Made by a program: the position numbers and the translations under genes. Shown here piece by piece: positions 52,771 through 63,060 of a stretch of 64,000 nt of DNA; the stretch's first letter is position 1; every line of letters begins with the position of its first letter. This DNA is from Azolla caroliniana (taxonomy: Eukaryota > Polypodiophyta). The DNA is taken from assembly GCA_043228905.1 (NCBI GenBank), contig JBHGNT010000012.1, positions 11,966,001 through 12,030,000 on the forward strand, read 5' to 3'. Under the pieces are notes generated by a model. That model saw only the letters and a program-made list of their open reading frames with translations, had not been told where the DNA came from and made no database searches.

Positions 52771-53153
52771 TGTTGAGAATCAAGCTCAACTTGGTCTAGT
52801 GTGTGAACTCACCTTGAGAGTGAAGAGACACCTCAACGGTCAAGAGTCACCATTATGTCACCACTTTGTATTCTAGCATTTAGTATGAGTCATAGACTCA
52901 TATTCTATGACACATAACTTATGAGCTTTCACATTCCCCATGCTCCATGAGCCTTGTAGTTAATGAAGAGAGAGGGTGACTACATAAAGCACCCTCCTCC
53001 CACCTTGTATAATGTGGAGTCTTTCTCCTTTGTCAATATACCTTTACCTTGCGTATTCCTTGTCTCTCTCACTCACTCTCTCTCTCTCTCATATACACAC
53101 ACATAACTCATATCACTTCTGCTTCACAAGAATCAATCTCTTGATTCTTTACA
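52771..53153 (+). repeat. Copia-1 3' LTR, 383 bp
   Basis: Nearly identical to 46680-47066. It differs mainly by a few substitutions and by the CT tract (CACTCACTCTC instead of pure CT). Confidence 0.93.
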
Positions 53154-53614
53154 AGTTGTATAGACAACTTAAAGTGTCGTGACTTAGTGGTACTATTTCC
53201 TCAGTACAAGCTCGAAAAGAGATGCGCAAGATGACACGTCGTAAAAGACGAGCTTGGGAACTCTACCATATGCTCATGAGTAGGGATTGCGCCCTTGCAT
53301 GGAAGAGACTATGGGAACCGCGACCACAAACACCCATCGAGGATCCCAAGATTTGGCACACATATATCAAGAGACTCTAACATGTCCCGAACCAACCACC
53401 CATCCCAATGCTTTCCACACCCCGACCTAACATGGGGACACTTTTCACAACATCTAGGGTCACGAAGGTCATAAAAAATTTACAACATAGGAAATCCATG
53501 GACCACACAGGATTGTGAGCTGAGCACATCATATATGCTCGAGAGTGCCTAACCCCCTTTCTCACTCTAATCTTCAACCGTGCCCTCGCCGAGGGTTTTC
53601 CACCACAATGGACC

Positions 53615-53809
53615 ATGAACACAGTGGCCCCTATACATAAACGAGGGAACCCAATGGACCCAAATACATATAGGACCATTATGATAGGCCATACGCTCGC
53701 TAAACTATATGGTGTGGTAATGGAAGCAAAGCTTAGCGATTATATGGAAACATTAAGTCTTCGAGCACCTAAGCAGGCTGGCTTTAGACGAGCCTTTTCC
53801 ACTATTGAC
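53615..53809 (+). pseudogene. LINE ORF2 early RT, between the two copia elements
   Basis: NTVAPIHKRGNPMDPNTYRT, then IMIGHTLAKLYG and KQAGFRRAFSTID are the first RT motifs of the LINE. Sequence from 53154 to 53614 is the endonuclease-RT linker in broken frames. The next residues (HIFTLRCLIDQ) continue at 61877 after Copia-2, confirming that one LINE was split. Confidence 0.85.
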
Positions 53810-54195
53810 TGTAAATAATCGGGTAGGATTCTTGTGTAGTGGAATAGGTGTGAACTGTGTGTGTATGAGAGATAGAGAGAGAGAGATAGACAAGGAGTAA
53901 GACACAGAGTATACGCAAGTTAGATTATATTAACAAGGGAGAAAGACTCAACATCATACAAGGTGGGAGGAGGGTGCTTGATATAGTCACCCTCTCTCTT
54001 CATTAACTACAAGACTCATGGAGCATGGGGAATGTGAAAGCTCGTAAGTTATGTGTCATAGAAAACGATTCTATGACTCATACTAAATGCTAGAATACAA
54101 AGAGGTGACATAATGGTGACTCTTGACCGTTGGAGTGTCTATTCACTCTCAAGGTGAGTTCACACACTAGACCAAGTTGAGCTTGATTCTCAACA
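53810..54195 (-). repeat. Copia-2 3' LTR, 386 bp
   Basis: On the plus strand it runs TGTAAATAATCGGG to GATTCTCAACA. It is flanked by the TTGAC duplication on the left and the polypurine tract on the right. Confidence 0.92.
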
Positions 54196-54500
54196 CGCCC
54201 CCTCAAGCTCAAGTCGGGTCGGTTTCAGACAGTATCCGAAATCCGCTTTGACTCGCGTTCCGGAGTCTGCGTCGACTCGCATTTATGCGGAGTTGCGGAA
54301 TCCGTGCTCCAGCTTGCGTTGTGTGTAGTTGCGAAGTTTGTGCTTCGGCTTGCATCTTTCTTCACGGCTTTGCACGGTAGATCGCCTCTTCGCGGCTTCA
54401 TTGCGTGGTTGCGTAATCTAAGCGTTCTTGCATAGTGTGCGCGGCTTGCGGAATCTACGCGTTATTGCGTAATGTCTTCAGTACTCCCCCTCAAGCTTGG

Positions 54501-57237
54501 CTAGTCAGGGATCGTCAATCCGGGATCGGTCATGAATTGCCATAGTTTGTCGGCTCCTAAGGCTTTAGTGAAGATGTCGGCCGTTTGAAGATTTGTGTTT
54601 ATGTGTTGTAGGTCGACATCTCCAGCTAGAACGCGTTCTCGGATGAAGTGATAGTGCACTTCGATGTGCTTTGTCCGTGCGTGGAACACCGGGTTCCGAG
54701 CCAGATAAATATTGCTCATGTTGTCGTAATAAAGGGAAGTCGGATCCTTCAAAATCCTCTTGATCCATACGGCTTCACACGCAGCTACGGCTGCGCCCCT
54801 GTATTCCGCCTCTGTACTCGAAAGAGCGACAATAGGCTGCTTCTTGCTACTCCAGGACATTGCTCCGTTGCCGAGGGAGAAAACAAATCCGGAGGTTGAT
54901 CTTCTATCGGCTTTGTAGCCGGCCCAATCGGCGTCTGTGTACCCCTCGAGGCGTATTGGCATCGCGGTCTTGTAGAGGATGCCGCAATCCATTGTGCCGC
55001 TCACGTACCGTAGAACTCGCTTAGTGCAATCCAAGTGAGTATCACGCGGTGTTTGCATGAATTGACTAAGGAGACCGACTGGATAACTGAGATCGGGTCG
55101 AGTCATCGTGAGGTAGATGAGACTCCCGATGAGTTGCCGATACTAAGTCAACTCACATGCTTTGGTGCCGGAGTTCACATCTAGTTTGAGATTACGATCA
55201 AGCGGGGTTGCCACGGATTTGCACTTAGCCATACCGAACTTGTATAATAAGTTGAGGATGTAGTGCCGTTGAGAAATCATGATTCCGGCCGGAGTCCGAA
55301 TTGCCTCTATGCCGAGGAAGTAGTGGAGTTCCTTCATGTCCGTCATCTCGAACTTGTCGGAGCGCAATTACGGTTCGTACCGTCGTCCTCTTTGCCACCG
55401 GGGCAAAGGTCTCTTCGTAGTCAACTCCGTGCGTTTGTGCGTAGCCTTTCGCTACGAGTCGCGCTTTGTAGCAGTTGATGGAACCGTCGGCGTTGTACTT
55501 CACTTTGTAAATTCATCTGCATCCGATCGCCTTTTTGTGTGGTGAGGTGGGAACGAGATCCCACGTCTCGTTCATCCATAGTGCCTGCATCTTTGTGTTC
55601 ATTGCTTCGATCCATCGCGGGTCCTTCGCGGCTTCAAAAAAGGTTTCCGGCTCCCATACTGTCACTACCTTTATCATAAAGGCGTAATGGTACGCCATAT
55701 AATCGTTGTAGCCGAATCGGCTTATAGGGTTCTTTTCACGGGTGGATCGGCGGAGCTTTTCATTTGTAGAGATGGGGGCTTTCTTAGCTCCGATTGGTAC
55801 CTCGAAGCCGTCGAACTCACTGTCGAGTGAGTGAGTCGACTCATCGTCGGCGAAGCAATCGTCTTTGTATTCCGACATTTTCGCCTTGCCTTTGTCCATC
55901 TTCGGGCTAAGCTGTGATGTGCTTTGATCGCTCAAAGGCTCTTGTGGTCCGCTCAGTCGGGTCGTGATCAAACTTTCTTCGAACATGCGCGTAAGGCGAT
56001 CTTCATCCTCTATCTCTTGTTTGGCGGATTCCGAGTCGAGCGGAGTCGGAGTCGGAGTTGTCTCTGGTGCGTACCAGAATGCGGACTCGTAAAAAATGAT
56101 GTCTCGACTTACTTGAGATTTTCAAGTTGAGGGGTTGTAGCACTTGTACCCCTTTTGCTCCAGTAAGTATCCTATGAGGATACATTTCTCCAACTTTGGG
56201 TCAAGCTTTTGACACTTCTCGTCGGGGATGTGCACGTACGCTATCGCGCCGAATATACAGGTGTGCGATAAGTCCGACTTCTTTTGCGAAGTATTTTTCG
56301 TGCGGAGTGACCTCGTGCATGCCGGATGTTGTGCATCGGTTCATTAGGTAGACGGCCGTATTTGCAGCTTCGGCCCAATATGACTTGGGCATATGCTTCT
56401 TGTTCATCATGGCCCATGCTACTTCGAGGATGTGCCGATTTTTGCGCTCGACTACTCTGTTTTGTTGCGGAGTGTGTCGGCAAGTGAATTCTCGCCGAAT
56501 TCCTTCCTTTCGGAGATACGCCGTGAAATCGTCTGAGAAGTACTCCTTGCCGCCATCCGATCGAAGACAACGTACATGTCGGCCTGTGGCTTTCTCGACT
56601 TCATTCTTGAATTTTTGGAAGTGTCCGAACACTTCGCTCTTTTGCAGCATCGGGTAGATCCAAGTGTGCTTGGAGAAGTCGTCGATGAAGATCACGTAAT
56701 ATCGGCATTCGCCGAATGTAACCGTTTGCGTCGGTCCCCATACATCGGAATGGACTATGTCGAGTAGACCTTTGCTCACGTTCCGCTCTTTCAGGAATGG
56801 GTTTCGGTGTTGCTTGCCGAATTGGCACGCTTCGCATACACCTTCAATCTCCTTCTCTTTGAATGTCGGGAGTCCGATGACGACTCCTTTCGATTTCATT
56901 GCTTTGAGTTTGTTGAGATTGATGTGGCCGATTTGCTTGTGCCACAAATCTATGTCGGAGTCGGCTTTCATGCCCTTTGCGAACATGGCCGATTTCATCT
57001 CATGTGAGTCGAGAATGAACATTCGGCCCTCTCTTCATCCGCGTGCAATGAGTCGGCCCTCTTTTTCGATGATGCAACCGCATTGATTAAATCGAACTTG
57101 CATCCCTTGCTCTACAATTTGGCCGACGGAGACCAAATTCTTCATAATGGTCAGTAAATGCAAGACTATTTTAATGTAAATTTGCTTACCTTCTTTTCCG
57201 AACGGAACATTACCGATGTGCCGAATCGGGTGCGTAG
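54501..57237 (-). pseudogene. Copia-2 pol, 3' part: integrase, RT with core deleted, RNase H
   Basis: Minus strand. Integrase is open at 57022-56201 (WHKQIGHINLNKL, CEACQFGKQH, HSDVWGPTQT, RSDGGKEYFSDDF, NRVVERKNRHI), so Asp, Asp and Glu are all present. The linker is at 55986-55513. RT begins KYNADGSINCYKARLVAKGY...TTVRTVIA (55503-55370) and jumps directly to DKFEMTDMKELHYFLGIEA (55367). About 115-120 residues that include the YVDD site in Copia-1 are absent. The RT end and RNase H are open at 55106-54501 ([31 protein letters not shown]), lacking the short LGVPIK segment present in Copia-1. Confidence 0.88.
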
Positions 57238-57646
57238 TGTCAGAACCAAGGATAAAAGATAGAGTGATGGAAGAAGGATAGAGAAGAATGGATGTATAAG
57301 ATAGAGAAAGAAAGAGAATGGATACAAGATATGTAATGAGAGCTAAAGACTGGTGTTGATTCGAATTGATTTGAGAATACATGTATGCGCTTATTTATAG
57401 TTTCCTATAGAATAGCTTAGAGATTTCTAGAATGTTCTAGAATGTTCTAGACCTAGAATGCTCTAGGACATTCTTGAACATTCTATCATAATCTAGAGTT
57501 TTTACAATAATCAATGTAATACAAGAAGTAGCTTTTATTGTTTCATATAACAATAAGCTATCTTAATGGTTGAGGTTTTCAAGTATGAATTACCAGGTTC
57601 GAGGTTCAAGTCCGGGTGACGCCATAATGGTCATGTGTTCATGACA
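57238..57646 (-). repeat. Chromovirus 3' LTR, 409 bp
   Basis: Terminal inverted repeats TGTCA/TGACA. A polypurine tract (GAAGGAGGGATAG on the minus strand, 57647-57659) lies just outside. The pol stop codon at 57631-57633 falls 14 bp inside the LTR. It carries the tRNA-like module at 57559-57613. Confidence 0.92.
57559..57613 (+). other. tRNA-like A/B-box module in chromovirus LTR
   Basis: TATCTTAATGGTTGAGG (A-box-like) and GGTTCAAGTCC (B-box, GGTTCRANTCC type) are about 27 bp apart, followed by GGGTGACGCC. The module is repeated at about 60046-60100 in the other LTR copy. It reads on the plus strand, antisense to the element. It may be an internal Pol III promoter-like relic of a SINE or tRNA inside the LTR. 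Confidence 0.55.
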
Positions 57647-58962
57647 CTATCCCTCCTTCGAGAACGCCGAGTGGAAGTCGGCGTTAACATTGTTGGGCCG
57701 GGCTTGTTTGGATAGTGACGATGGAAGTCGTTGACCAGAGCTTCAGCATTACAAACGTTATCGATGGGTTCCCAAGTGCGATCACTCGGAGGATAACCAA
57801 GCCAATCAACTAGATAATAAAGCTTATTGCGCACAATCTTAGAATCGAGAATAGCAGCTACCTCGTATTCGGGGCCGTCCACAAGTTGTACAGAAGGCGG
57901 TGGTGGCACGACACGATCAGGAATTAAAGAGGTGTGGCAAAGTTCCAAAAGAGAGCTATGAAAGACAGGGTGAAGCCGCATATGTGCAGGAAGGTTAAGA
58001 CGAAATGTTGCATCATTAATCTGCGCCGTGATGACAAAAGGACCTAAGCGTTGATAGTCAAGCTTAGCACACGGTCGGGTAGTCTTGATGTGACGACGAA
58101 GCAACCATACACGGTCACCAACCTTAAACGAAGACTTAAGACGATGTCGATCGACATTGGTCTTATGGTGTGCTTGCGCTTTCTGAAGATGTGACGATAA
58201 CTCGAACTGGATTTGTTGTAGTCGGTGGAGGTGATGCGCCGCACTAGGGTTTCGTGACACCTCGGGAAGATCCAGTATACACCATCGAGGGTGGTTGCCG
58301 GTGTAGGCAAAGAAAGGTGTAACTTTGGTAGAAGAGTGGACCGTGTTGTTGTATGCAAACTCGGCAAGATGTAAAATTTTACTCCAATCATCTTGTTGAT
58401 AACTAATGAAACATCGAAGATATTGCTCGAGCGTCTGATTTGTGCGCTCTGTTTGTCCGTCAGTTTGTGGATGATAAGCCGAAGAGAGTTTGCAAGAGAT
58501 TTTGAGGCCTGCCCATAGGTGCTTCCAAAAGTGTGAGATAAATTGAGGACCTCGATCGCTAATAATATCATTCGGGAGACCATGATGGCGAAACACTTCA
58601 CGCATAATGAGATCTGCAGTTTCTTCACTATTGATGGTCTTTACACATGGTACAAAATGTGCCATCTTGGTGAACCGATCCACTACTGTTAAAATAGTAT
58701 CAAAGCCTTTGGAAGGTGGCAGATCCGTAATGAAATCCATAGAAATAGACTGCCATGGCTTGTTGGGAGGGGGTAATGGTTGTAGTAAGCCATAAGGGTG
58801 ATGCCGGGGTATTTTGGCGCGACAGCAGGTGTCACAAGTGCGAACATAATCTTCGACAAATTTTTGTAAGTGAGACCACCAAAACGAACGTTTCACCAGC
58901 TCAATGGTCTTGGAAATACCAAAATGTCCAGCCATGGGGGCATCATGACAATGTTCCAACAC
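57631..58962 (-). CDS. Chromovirus integrase with C-terminal chromodomain
   Basis: A 443-codon open frame. It integrates element cDNA; the chromodomain is thought to steer integration to particular chromatin. The catalytic triad is visible as SMDFITDLPP (Asp, about residue 76), ISDRGPQFISHFW (Asp, about 138) and DGQTERTNQTLEQYLR (Glu, about 172). The zinc-binding N-terminal region is only partly present (CDTCCRAKIPRHHPYG). The chromodomain lies near the C-terminus (about residues 365-415): EYEVAAILDSKIVRNKLYYL, then VDWLGYPPSDRTWEP, with the aromatic residues expected for the family. A basic tail ends inside the 3' LTR. The frame immediately upstream has a stop at about 58970. Confidence 0.93.
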   Translation of the reverse strand: MLEHCHDAPMAGHFGISKTIELVKRSFWWSHLQKFVEDYVRTCDTCCRAKIPRHHPYGLLQPLPPPNKPWQSISMDFITDLPPSKGFDTILTVVDRFTKMAHFVPCVKTINSEETADLIMREVFRHHGLPNDIISDRGPQFISHFWKHLWAGLKISCKLSSAYHPQTDGQTERTNQTLEQYLRCFISYQQDDWSKILHLAEFAYNNTVHSSTKVTPFFAYTGNHPRWCILDLPEVSRNPSAAHHLHRLQQIQFELSSHLQKAQAHHKTNVDRHRLKSSFKVGDRVWLLRRHIKTTRPCAKLDYQRLGPFVITAQINDATFRLNLPAHMRLHPVFHSSLLELCHTSLIPDRVVPPPPSVQLVDGPEYEVAAILDSKIVRNKLYYLVDWLGYPPSDRTWEPIDNVCNAEALVNDFHRHYPNKPGPTMLTPTSTRRSRRRDSVMNT

Positions 58963-59253
58963 TTGAAGTCAGGGTGATCCGTCGGGGACGTAAAGGAGAT
59001 TCTTGTAGAAGAGTAAACCATCTTGCCACTTGAAGTCCTGATAATGTTGAGATGACCCTGGCAATGTGGAGCAAGATGGACGACTTGAACCACAGTGGGC
59101 TAAGACATCCTTAGCAAAATCATCCGAATGAAGTTGTTGCCGAATAATGTCAAGAAGGGTAGAATCAAGTGGTGTGGCATAAATTGTTGTTACCTGTAGC
59201 TTTGATGGCTCGAGGAGAGTTTGCTTTTGATTGTCAAAGGCCGGATCTCCAGG

Positions 59254-59931
59254 TCAAAGTGCTAGATACGAACGCCGAGACAGAGCATCTACTTTCCCTT
59301 GTTGTTTTCCGGGGCGAAAAATGATCTTGAAATCGAAACGCGTTAGAAATTGGGCCCACCGAGCTTGTCGTCTATTTAATACTCGAGCTGTTTGAAAATA
59401 TGTGAGATTTTTGTGATCACTATAAATGATAATCTGATGAGGTGATCCTTCTAGAAAATGACGCCATTGCTCGAATGAGTCGACCACAACTAGTAACTCC
59501 TTGTCATGCACCTCATAGTTTATCTCCGAAACAGTAAACTTTCTCGAGTGAAACGTGACTGGATGTATCTGCCCGTCCTCGCTTGGTTGCGATAGGATAC
59601 TCCCCAATGCAAAGTCTGATGCATCCGCCTCAATAGTAAATGGCTTTTCAGGATCAATATGTGCTAGGATGGGTGCTGATGTGAATGCCTCTTTTAGCTG
59701 CGTAAAAGCCTTGTCCGCTTCGATACTCCAAAAAAATGCTTGATTTTTCTTGGTGAGTTGAGTAAGGGGCAACACAATGCTTGAATAATTATGTATGAAT
59801 TTGCGATAGAAGTTCGCAAATCCGAGGAAACACTGGACATCCCGAACTGAGCATGGGGGTTTCCATTCCAATATTGTTTGGACTTTTGCCGGGTCCATGA
59901 AAACACCCTGGGATGAAATAGTGTATCCCAA
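59254..59931 (-). pseudogene. Chromovirus RT C-terminal part and RNase H
   Basis: A 225-codon open frame: FLGYTISSQGVFMDPAKVQ (after the RT catalytic box), CFLGFANFYRKFI, then RNase H with TIEADASDFALGSILSQ, NYEVHDKELLVVVDSFEQWR and IYSDHKNLTYFQ, ending LSRRSYLAL and a stop. The RT palm with its YxDD is gone because the frame begins at the deletion joint at 59946. It is separated from integrase by about 290 bp with one or two stops. Confidence 0.88.
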
Positions 59932-59945
59932 AAATTTGACTTGTT

Positions 59946-60133
59946 TGCTCTAGGACATTCTTGAACATTCTAGCATAATCTAGAGTTTTTACAATAATCA
60001 ATGTAATACAAGAAGTAGCTTTTATTGTTTCATATAACAATAAGCTATCTTAATGGTTGAGGTTTTCAAGTATGAATTACAAGGTTCGAGGTTCAAGTCC
60101 GGGTGACGCCATAATGGTCATGTGTTCATGACA
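59946..60133 (-). repeat. Chromovirus 5' LTR remnant, 188 bp
   Basis: It matches the 57459-57646 part of the full LTR with about two differences, so the insertion is young. The inner portion of this LTR was lost together with the adjoining gag-RT region. The deletion joint lies at 59945/59946. Confidence 0.9.
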
Positions 60134-60138
60134 CGTAG

Positions 60139-61299
60139 TGTCATCTCCGGTTTCGACATAACCGGGTCGCTCCGGCTCTCGAAGTTCGAGAAACCATTCT
60201 TTATGAGATGTCATATGGTTTGAGGCTCCGGAGTCAACAAACCATACGTCCTCCGGATTGAGGGCACTAGTTGAGGTAGAGGCCAACATAGAGTTTGCTC
60301 TATGTTTCATTATGAACATTCTGCCACGGTCGGAGTTGTATGCGTACATTCCCCCACGATCCTCGTAGTCGGAGTTGTGCCCGTACATTCCGCTATACTC
60401 TTCGTAGTCGGAATTGTGCGCGTAATTCATGAGTTTTCGGCTTGTGGAAGCCGATTCACGCATCTTCTTTCGGCACTCTTCTTCGTGGTGGCCGAGCTTT
60501 CCGCAATATCTGCATTCGGTTGCGTTTTGACGGCTCGGACAGGAGTGGAAGCTCCCCCTTCTTGCGAAGGTTCCTCATTGGCCTCCGTTTTGCGGCCGAA
60601 ATTGGGAGTTGTTATCGTAGGTCGGACCTCATCCGCCTTGTCCTTGGCCGAATCGACCTCTCGACCGTCCGCGTCCTATCCCTCCGTTCGAGTGCGTGTA
60701 GAGCATGTGGCCTTCCGACTCATTGCTCCTTGTACGACGTGGTTTTCTTCGACCAATAGCATTGATTGGAGCTCGAAGGAGGGAGATTTCTCCCGTGCTA
60801 GAACGGCAGTTCGCATCGCGCCGAACCGTGGTGCGAGGCCGCCGAGGTATATTTGAACCATCTCATCATCATCGATATTTACGCTTATTGAGCCGAGCGA
60901 ATCGCAAAGCTCCTTGATCTTCGAGGTGTATGTCGTGATGGACATGTCCCTTTGTTGAATGTTCAACTCTTGGCGGAGTTGAAGCTTTCTTGCGGTTGTG
61001 TTCGCCGTGAAAATCTTTCGTATATTTTCCCATGCCTCCTTCAGCATCTTGGCTTCGTGAATGTAGCCGAGCATGTGATCGTGAACACATGTTGCCAAGC
61101 AATACATCACGCGGCTTGCGGCTTGCTCCCATGTCGCGTATTCGGGAGCTGCTTCGGCGAGTCGGTCTTCATGCACTCCTTTGATGTAGCTCCAATAGCC
61201 TTGTCCAACAAGGTATTGGTGCATCTTGTACTCCCATAATGCGAAGTTGTTTCGATCCAACTTCTCGGTAGGGAGAGCGCTCCCCATTTGAGTATTCAT
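60139..61299 (-). pseudogene. Copia-2 gag and protease region
   Basis: Minus strand. GAG starts at 61299 (MNTQMGSALPTEKLDRNNFA) and is open to 60676 (207 codons), keeping the segment TTARKLQLRQELNIQQRDM that is partly deleted in Copia-1. After a shift, the zinc knuckle CRYCGKLGHHEEEC (about 60510-60470) has all four ligands. Protease follows in the open frame 60463-60077 (WFVDSGASNHMTSHKEW, about 60235) until the chromovirus insertion at 60138. Confidence 0.88.
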
Positions 61300-61445
61300 T
61301 ATGTCGATTCTTCTTCTTCTTCTTCTCTCTTCGAATGCGAGCTATGTAGCGAAGCTACGATAGCAATGAGCTGGTTCTTGGTTGTCGGCGTAGAGCACAA
61401 CACACGATCACGATGAGGCGAATGGGCTAGATCGAGCTACCAAAT

Positions 61446-61458
61446 CGCTCTGATACCA
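61446..61458 (-). promoter_or_regulatory. Copia-2 primer-binding site
   Basis: TGGTATCAGAGCG on the minus strand directly adjoins the 5' LTR end at 61459, matching initiator tRNA-Met complementarity as in Copia-1. Confidence 0.88.
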
Positions 61459-61512
61459 TGTAAATAATTGGGTAGGATTCTTGTGTAGCGGAATAGGTGT
61501 GAATTGTGTGTG

Positions 61513-61573
<61 letters not shown>

Positions 61574-61876
61574 AGGAGTAAGACACAGAGTATACGCAAG
61601 TTAGATTATATTAACAAGGGAGAAAGACTCAACATCATACAAGGTGGGAGGAGGGTGCTTGATATAGTCACCCTCTCTCTTCATTAACTACAAGACTCAT
61701 GGAGCATGGGGAATGTGAAAGCTCGTAAGTTATGTGTCATAGAATACAATTCTATGACTCATACTAAATGCTAGAATACAAAGAGGTGACATAATGGTGA
61801 CTCTTGACCATTGGAGTGTCTATTCACTCTCAAGGTGAGTTCACACACTAGACCAAGTTGAGCTTGATTCTCAACA
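61459..61876 (-). repeat. Copia-2 5' LTR, 418 bp
   Basis: Plus-strand form TGTAAATAATTGGG to GATTCTCAACA. It is longer than the 3' LTR mainly through a (GA)n run at about 61518-61571. Few other differences are seen by eye. Confidence 0.92.
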
Positions 61877-61950
61877 TTGACCATATCTTCACACTTAGGT
61901 GCTTAATTGACCAGACGAAGGCTCGTAAGAAGAAACTATAATGTTGATTT

Positions 61951-62610
61951 GTGGACTTCCGCAAAGCCTTTGACACAGTTCCTAGAGAGAAGTTGTTTGA
62001 TAGACTTAAGAGTTTTGAGATACCAAATGACATGATCTGGGCCATTTATGCCCTATATGAGCAAGTCTCTAGGTGCATAAGATGCCCAGGTGACCTATCC
62101 GATTGTTTCACTAGCATCATTGGTGTAAAACAGGGTTTCCCCCTATCACCGACTCTTTTTGGGATCTACATTGATGAGATCACTGATTTTATTGCCCGTA
62201 AAGGAGGCAAGGGAGTAGTTATTGGGGATACGCAAGTTATTCTCTTACTCTTCGTAGACGACATTGTTTTGCTCTCGGAGTCAGAACACGACCTACAAAA
62301 GCATCTTAATGCCCTAGATGACTTTTGTACACAACGAGGACTGGTAGTGAATCTAGCAAAAACTAAAGTCTTTATCTTTCATACATCGTCCCGAGTTAGG
62401 AGTAAATGTCACCTAATCGCTGGTGAGGAAATTTTTACACTAATTTCCGTTGATTATGCAGGATTTTTAGTGGACATTGACAAGATGCTAATCGCCGAGA
62501 TGGCTGATGTGGACTGTATGAAGGATTTTTGTGGACATTGGCAACATGCCAAGATGGTATACAAAGAGTTTGACAAATCATCCCTACATGAACTCACCAA
62601 AGAAATTTGA
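61951..62610 (+). pseudogene. LINE ORF2 reverse transcriptase core
   Basis: A 219-codon open segment with FRKAFDTVPREKLFDRL, GVKQGFPLSPTLFGIYIDEI, and the catalytic box as FVDD in LLLFVDDIVLL where LINEs usually have YADD, followed by GLVVNLAKTKVFIF. About 62450-63060 interrupts the expected next motif. The continuation SYVYLGVTFSAHLGKF resumes at about 63105. Confidence 0.82.
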
Positions 62611-63060
62611 AGAAATGTGTATATTGGGAGAGTAAGCTGATCAAGACGGTCATATTGGTCTACGGGGTTGTTTACCTCTATTTTCTCATGCTGATGAAAA
62701 GTATATAGGACTACGGTGGAGGAGATGTATATTCTCGATGGTCGTGGAGATGAAGGAGATGGTAGTTGTTGACATGGGTCCAAGGTGGCCCACTACATTT
62801 TTATTCCAACATGGAGAATAGGTTAAAGGAAAGCAAAGCAAAATTGTTTGCATTGGTGAACAGGAGGTCATGGTCATATTTGAATGGAGGACATACTTCT
62901 ATGTTCATTACATGTAAAATGTCTCATGGTATTCCTTTTTAGTCTTTCACTTCCCTTAGTTGTGGTTTTCAAAGGTAATCATGGCTACAACCATTGTAAT
63001 ATTTTTAGTCTAGTCATTTCGTCATGTATGCAGAATTCTACTAATGAAGAATATCTTCTT
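62450..63060 (+). other. Unexplained insertion or rearrangement within LINE RT
   Basis: Between CHLIAGEEIF (62410) and ECHLILSHKLVEVVRSYVYL (63065) lies about 600 bp not expected in the ORF. It includes a short direct repeat (GGATTTTTAGTGGACATTGA at 62461 and a near copy at about 62524). No terminal repeats or target duplication were found. CHLI-like coding appears on both sides. Confidence 0.45.

Larger units (their letters stand above)
46680..53153 (+). mobile_element. Copia-1: complete-length Ty1/copia element, 6.47 kb, TSD AGTTG
   Basis: The LTRs are 46680-47066 and 52771-53153, with TG...CA ends. AGTTG flanks both sides (46675-46679 and 53154-53158). The primer-binding site is at 47067 and the final polypurine tract TGAGGGGGCG at 52761-52770. 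By eye the LTRs differ at about five or six positions plus microsatellite length, so insertion is fairly recent. Gag-pol carries several stops, so it is not autonomous. About 1.3 kb of non-coding sequence lies between the pol stop and the 3' LTR; Copia-2 has only about 0.3 kb there. Confidence 0.93.
57238..60133 (-). mobile_element. Chromovirus (Ty3/gypsy) nested in Copia-2, TSD CGTAG
   Basis: A full LTR at 57238-57646 (TGTCA...TGACA) and a partial second LTR at 59946-60133. CGTAG flanks both ends (57233-57237 and 60134-60138). Removing the element restores the Copia-2 sequence exactly as in Copia-1 near 48305-48345. It is on the minus strand. The 5' LTR inner part, primer-binding site, gag, protease and the catalytic half of RT are deleted. 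RNase H, integrase and a chromodomain remain. Confidence 0.94.
53810..61876 (-). mobile_element. Copia-2: Ty1/copia element in minus orientation, TSD TTGAC, hosting a chromovirus
   Basis: The LTRs are 53810-54195 and 61459-61876, with TTGAC on both sides (53805-53809 and 61877-61881). The primer-binding site is at 61446-61458 (minus) and the polypurine tract at 54196-54206 (minus). The LTR length difference is mostly GA repeat. It is the same family as Copia-1 but opposite in orientation. The element is about 5.17 kb without the inserted chromovirus (57238-60133). Gag is open; pol lacks the RT core, so it is defective. Confidence 0.93.
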
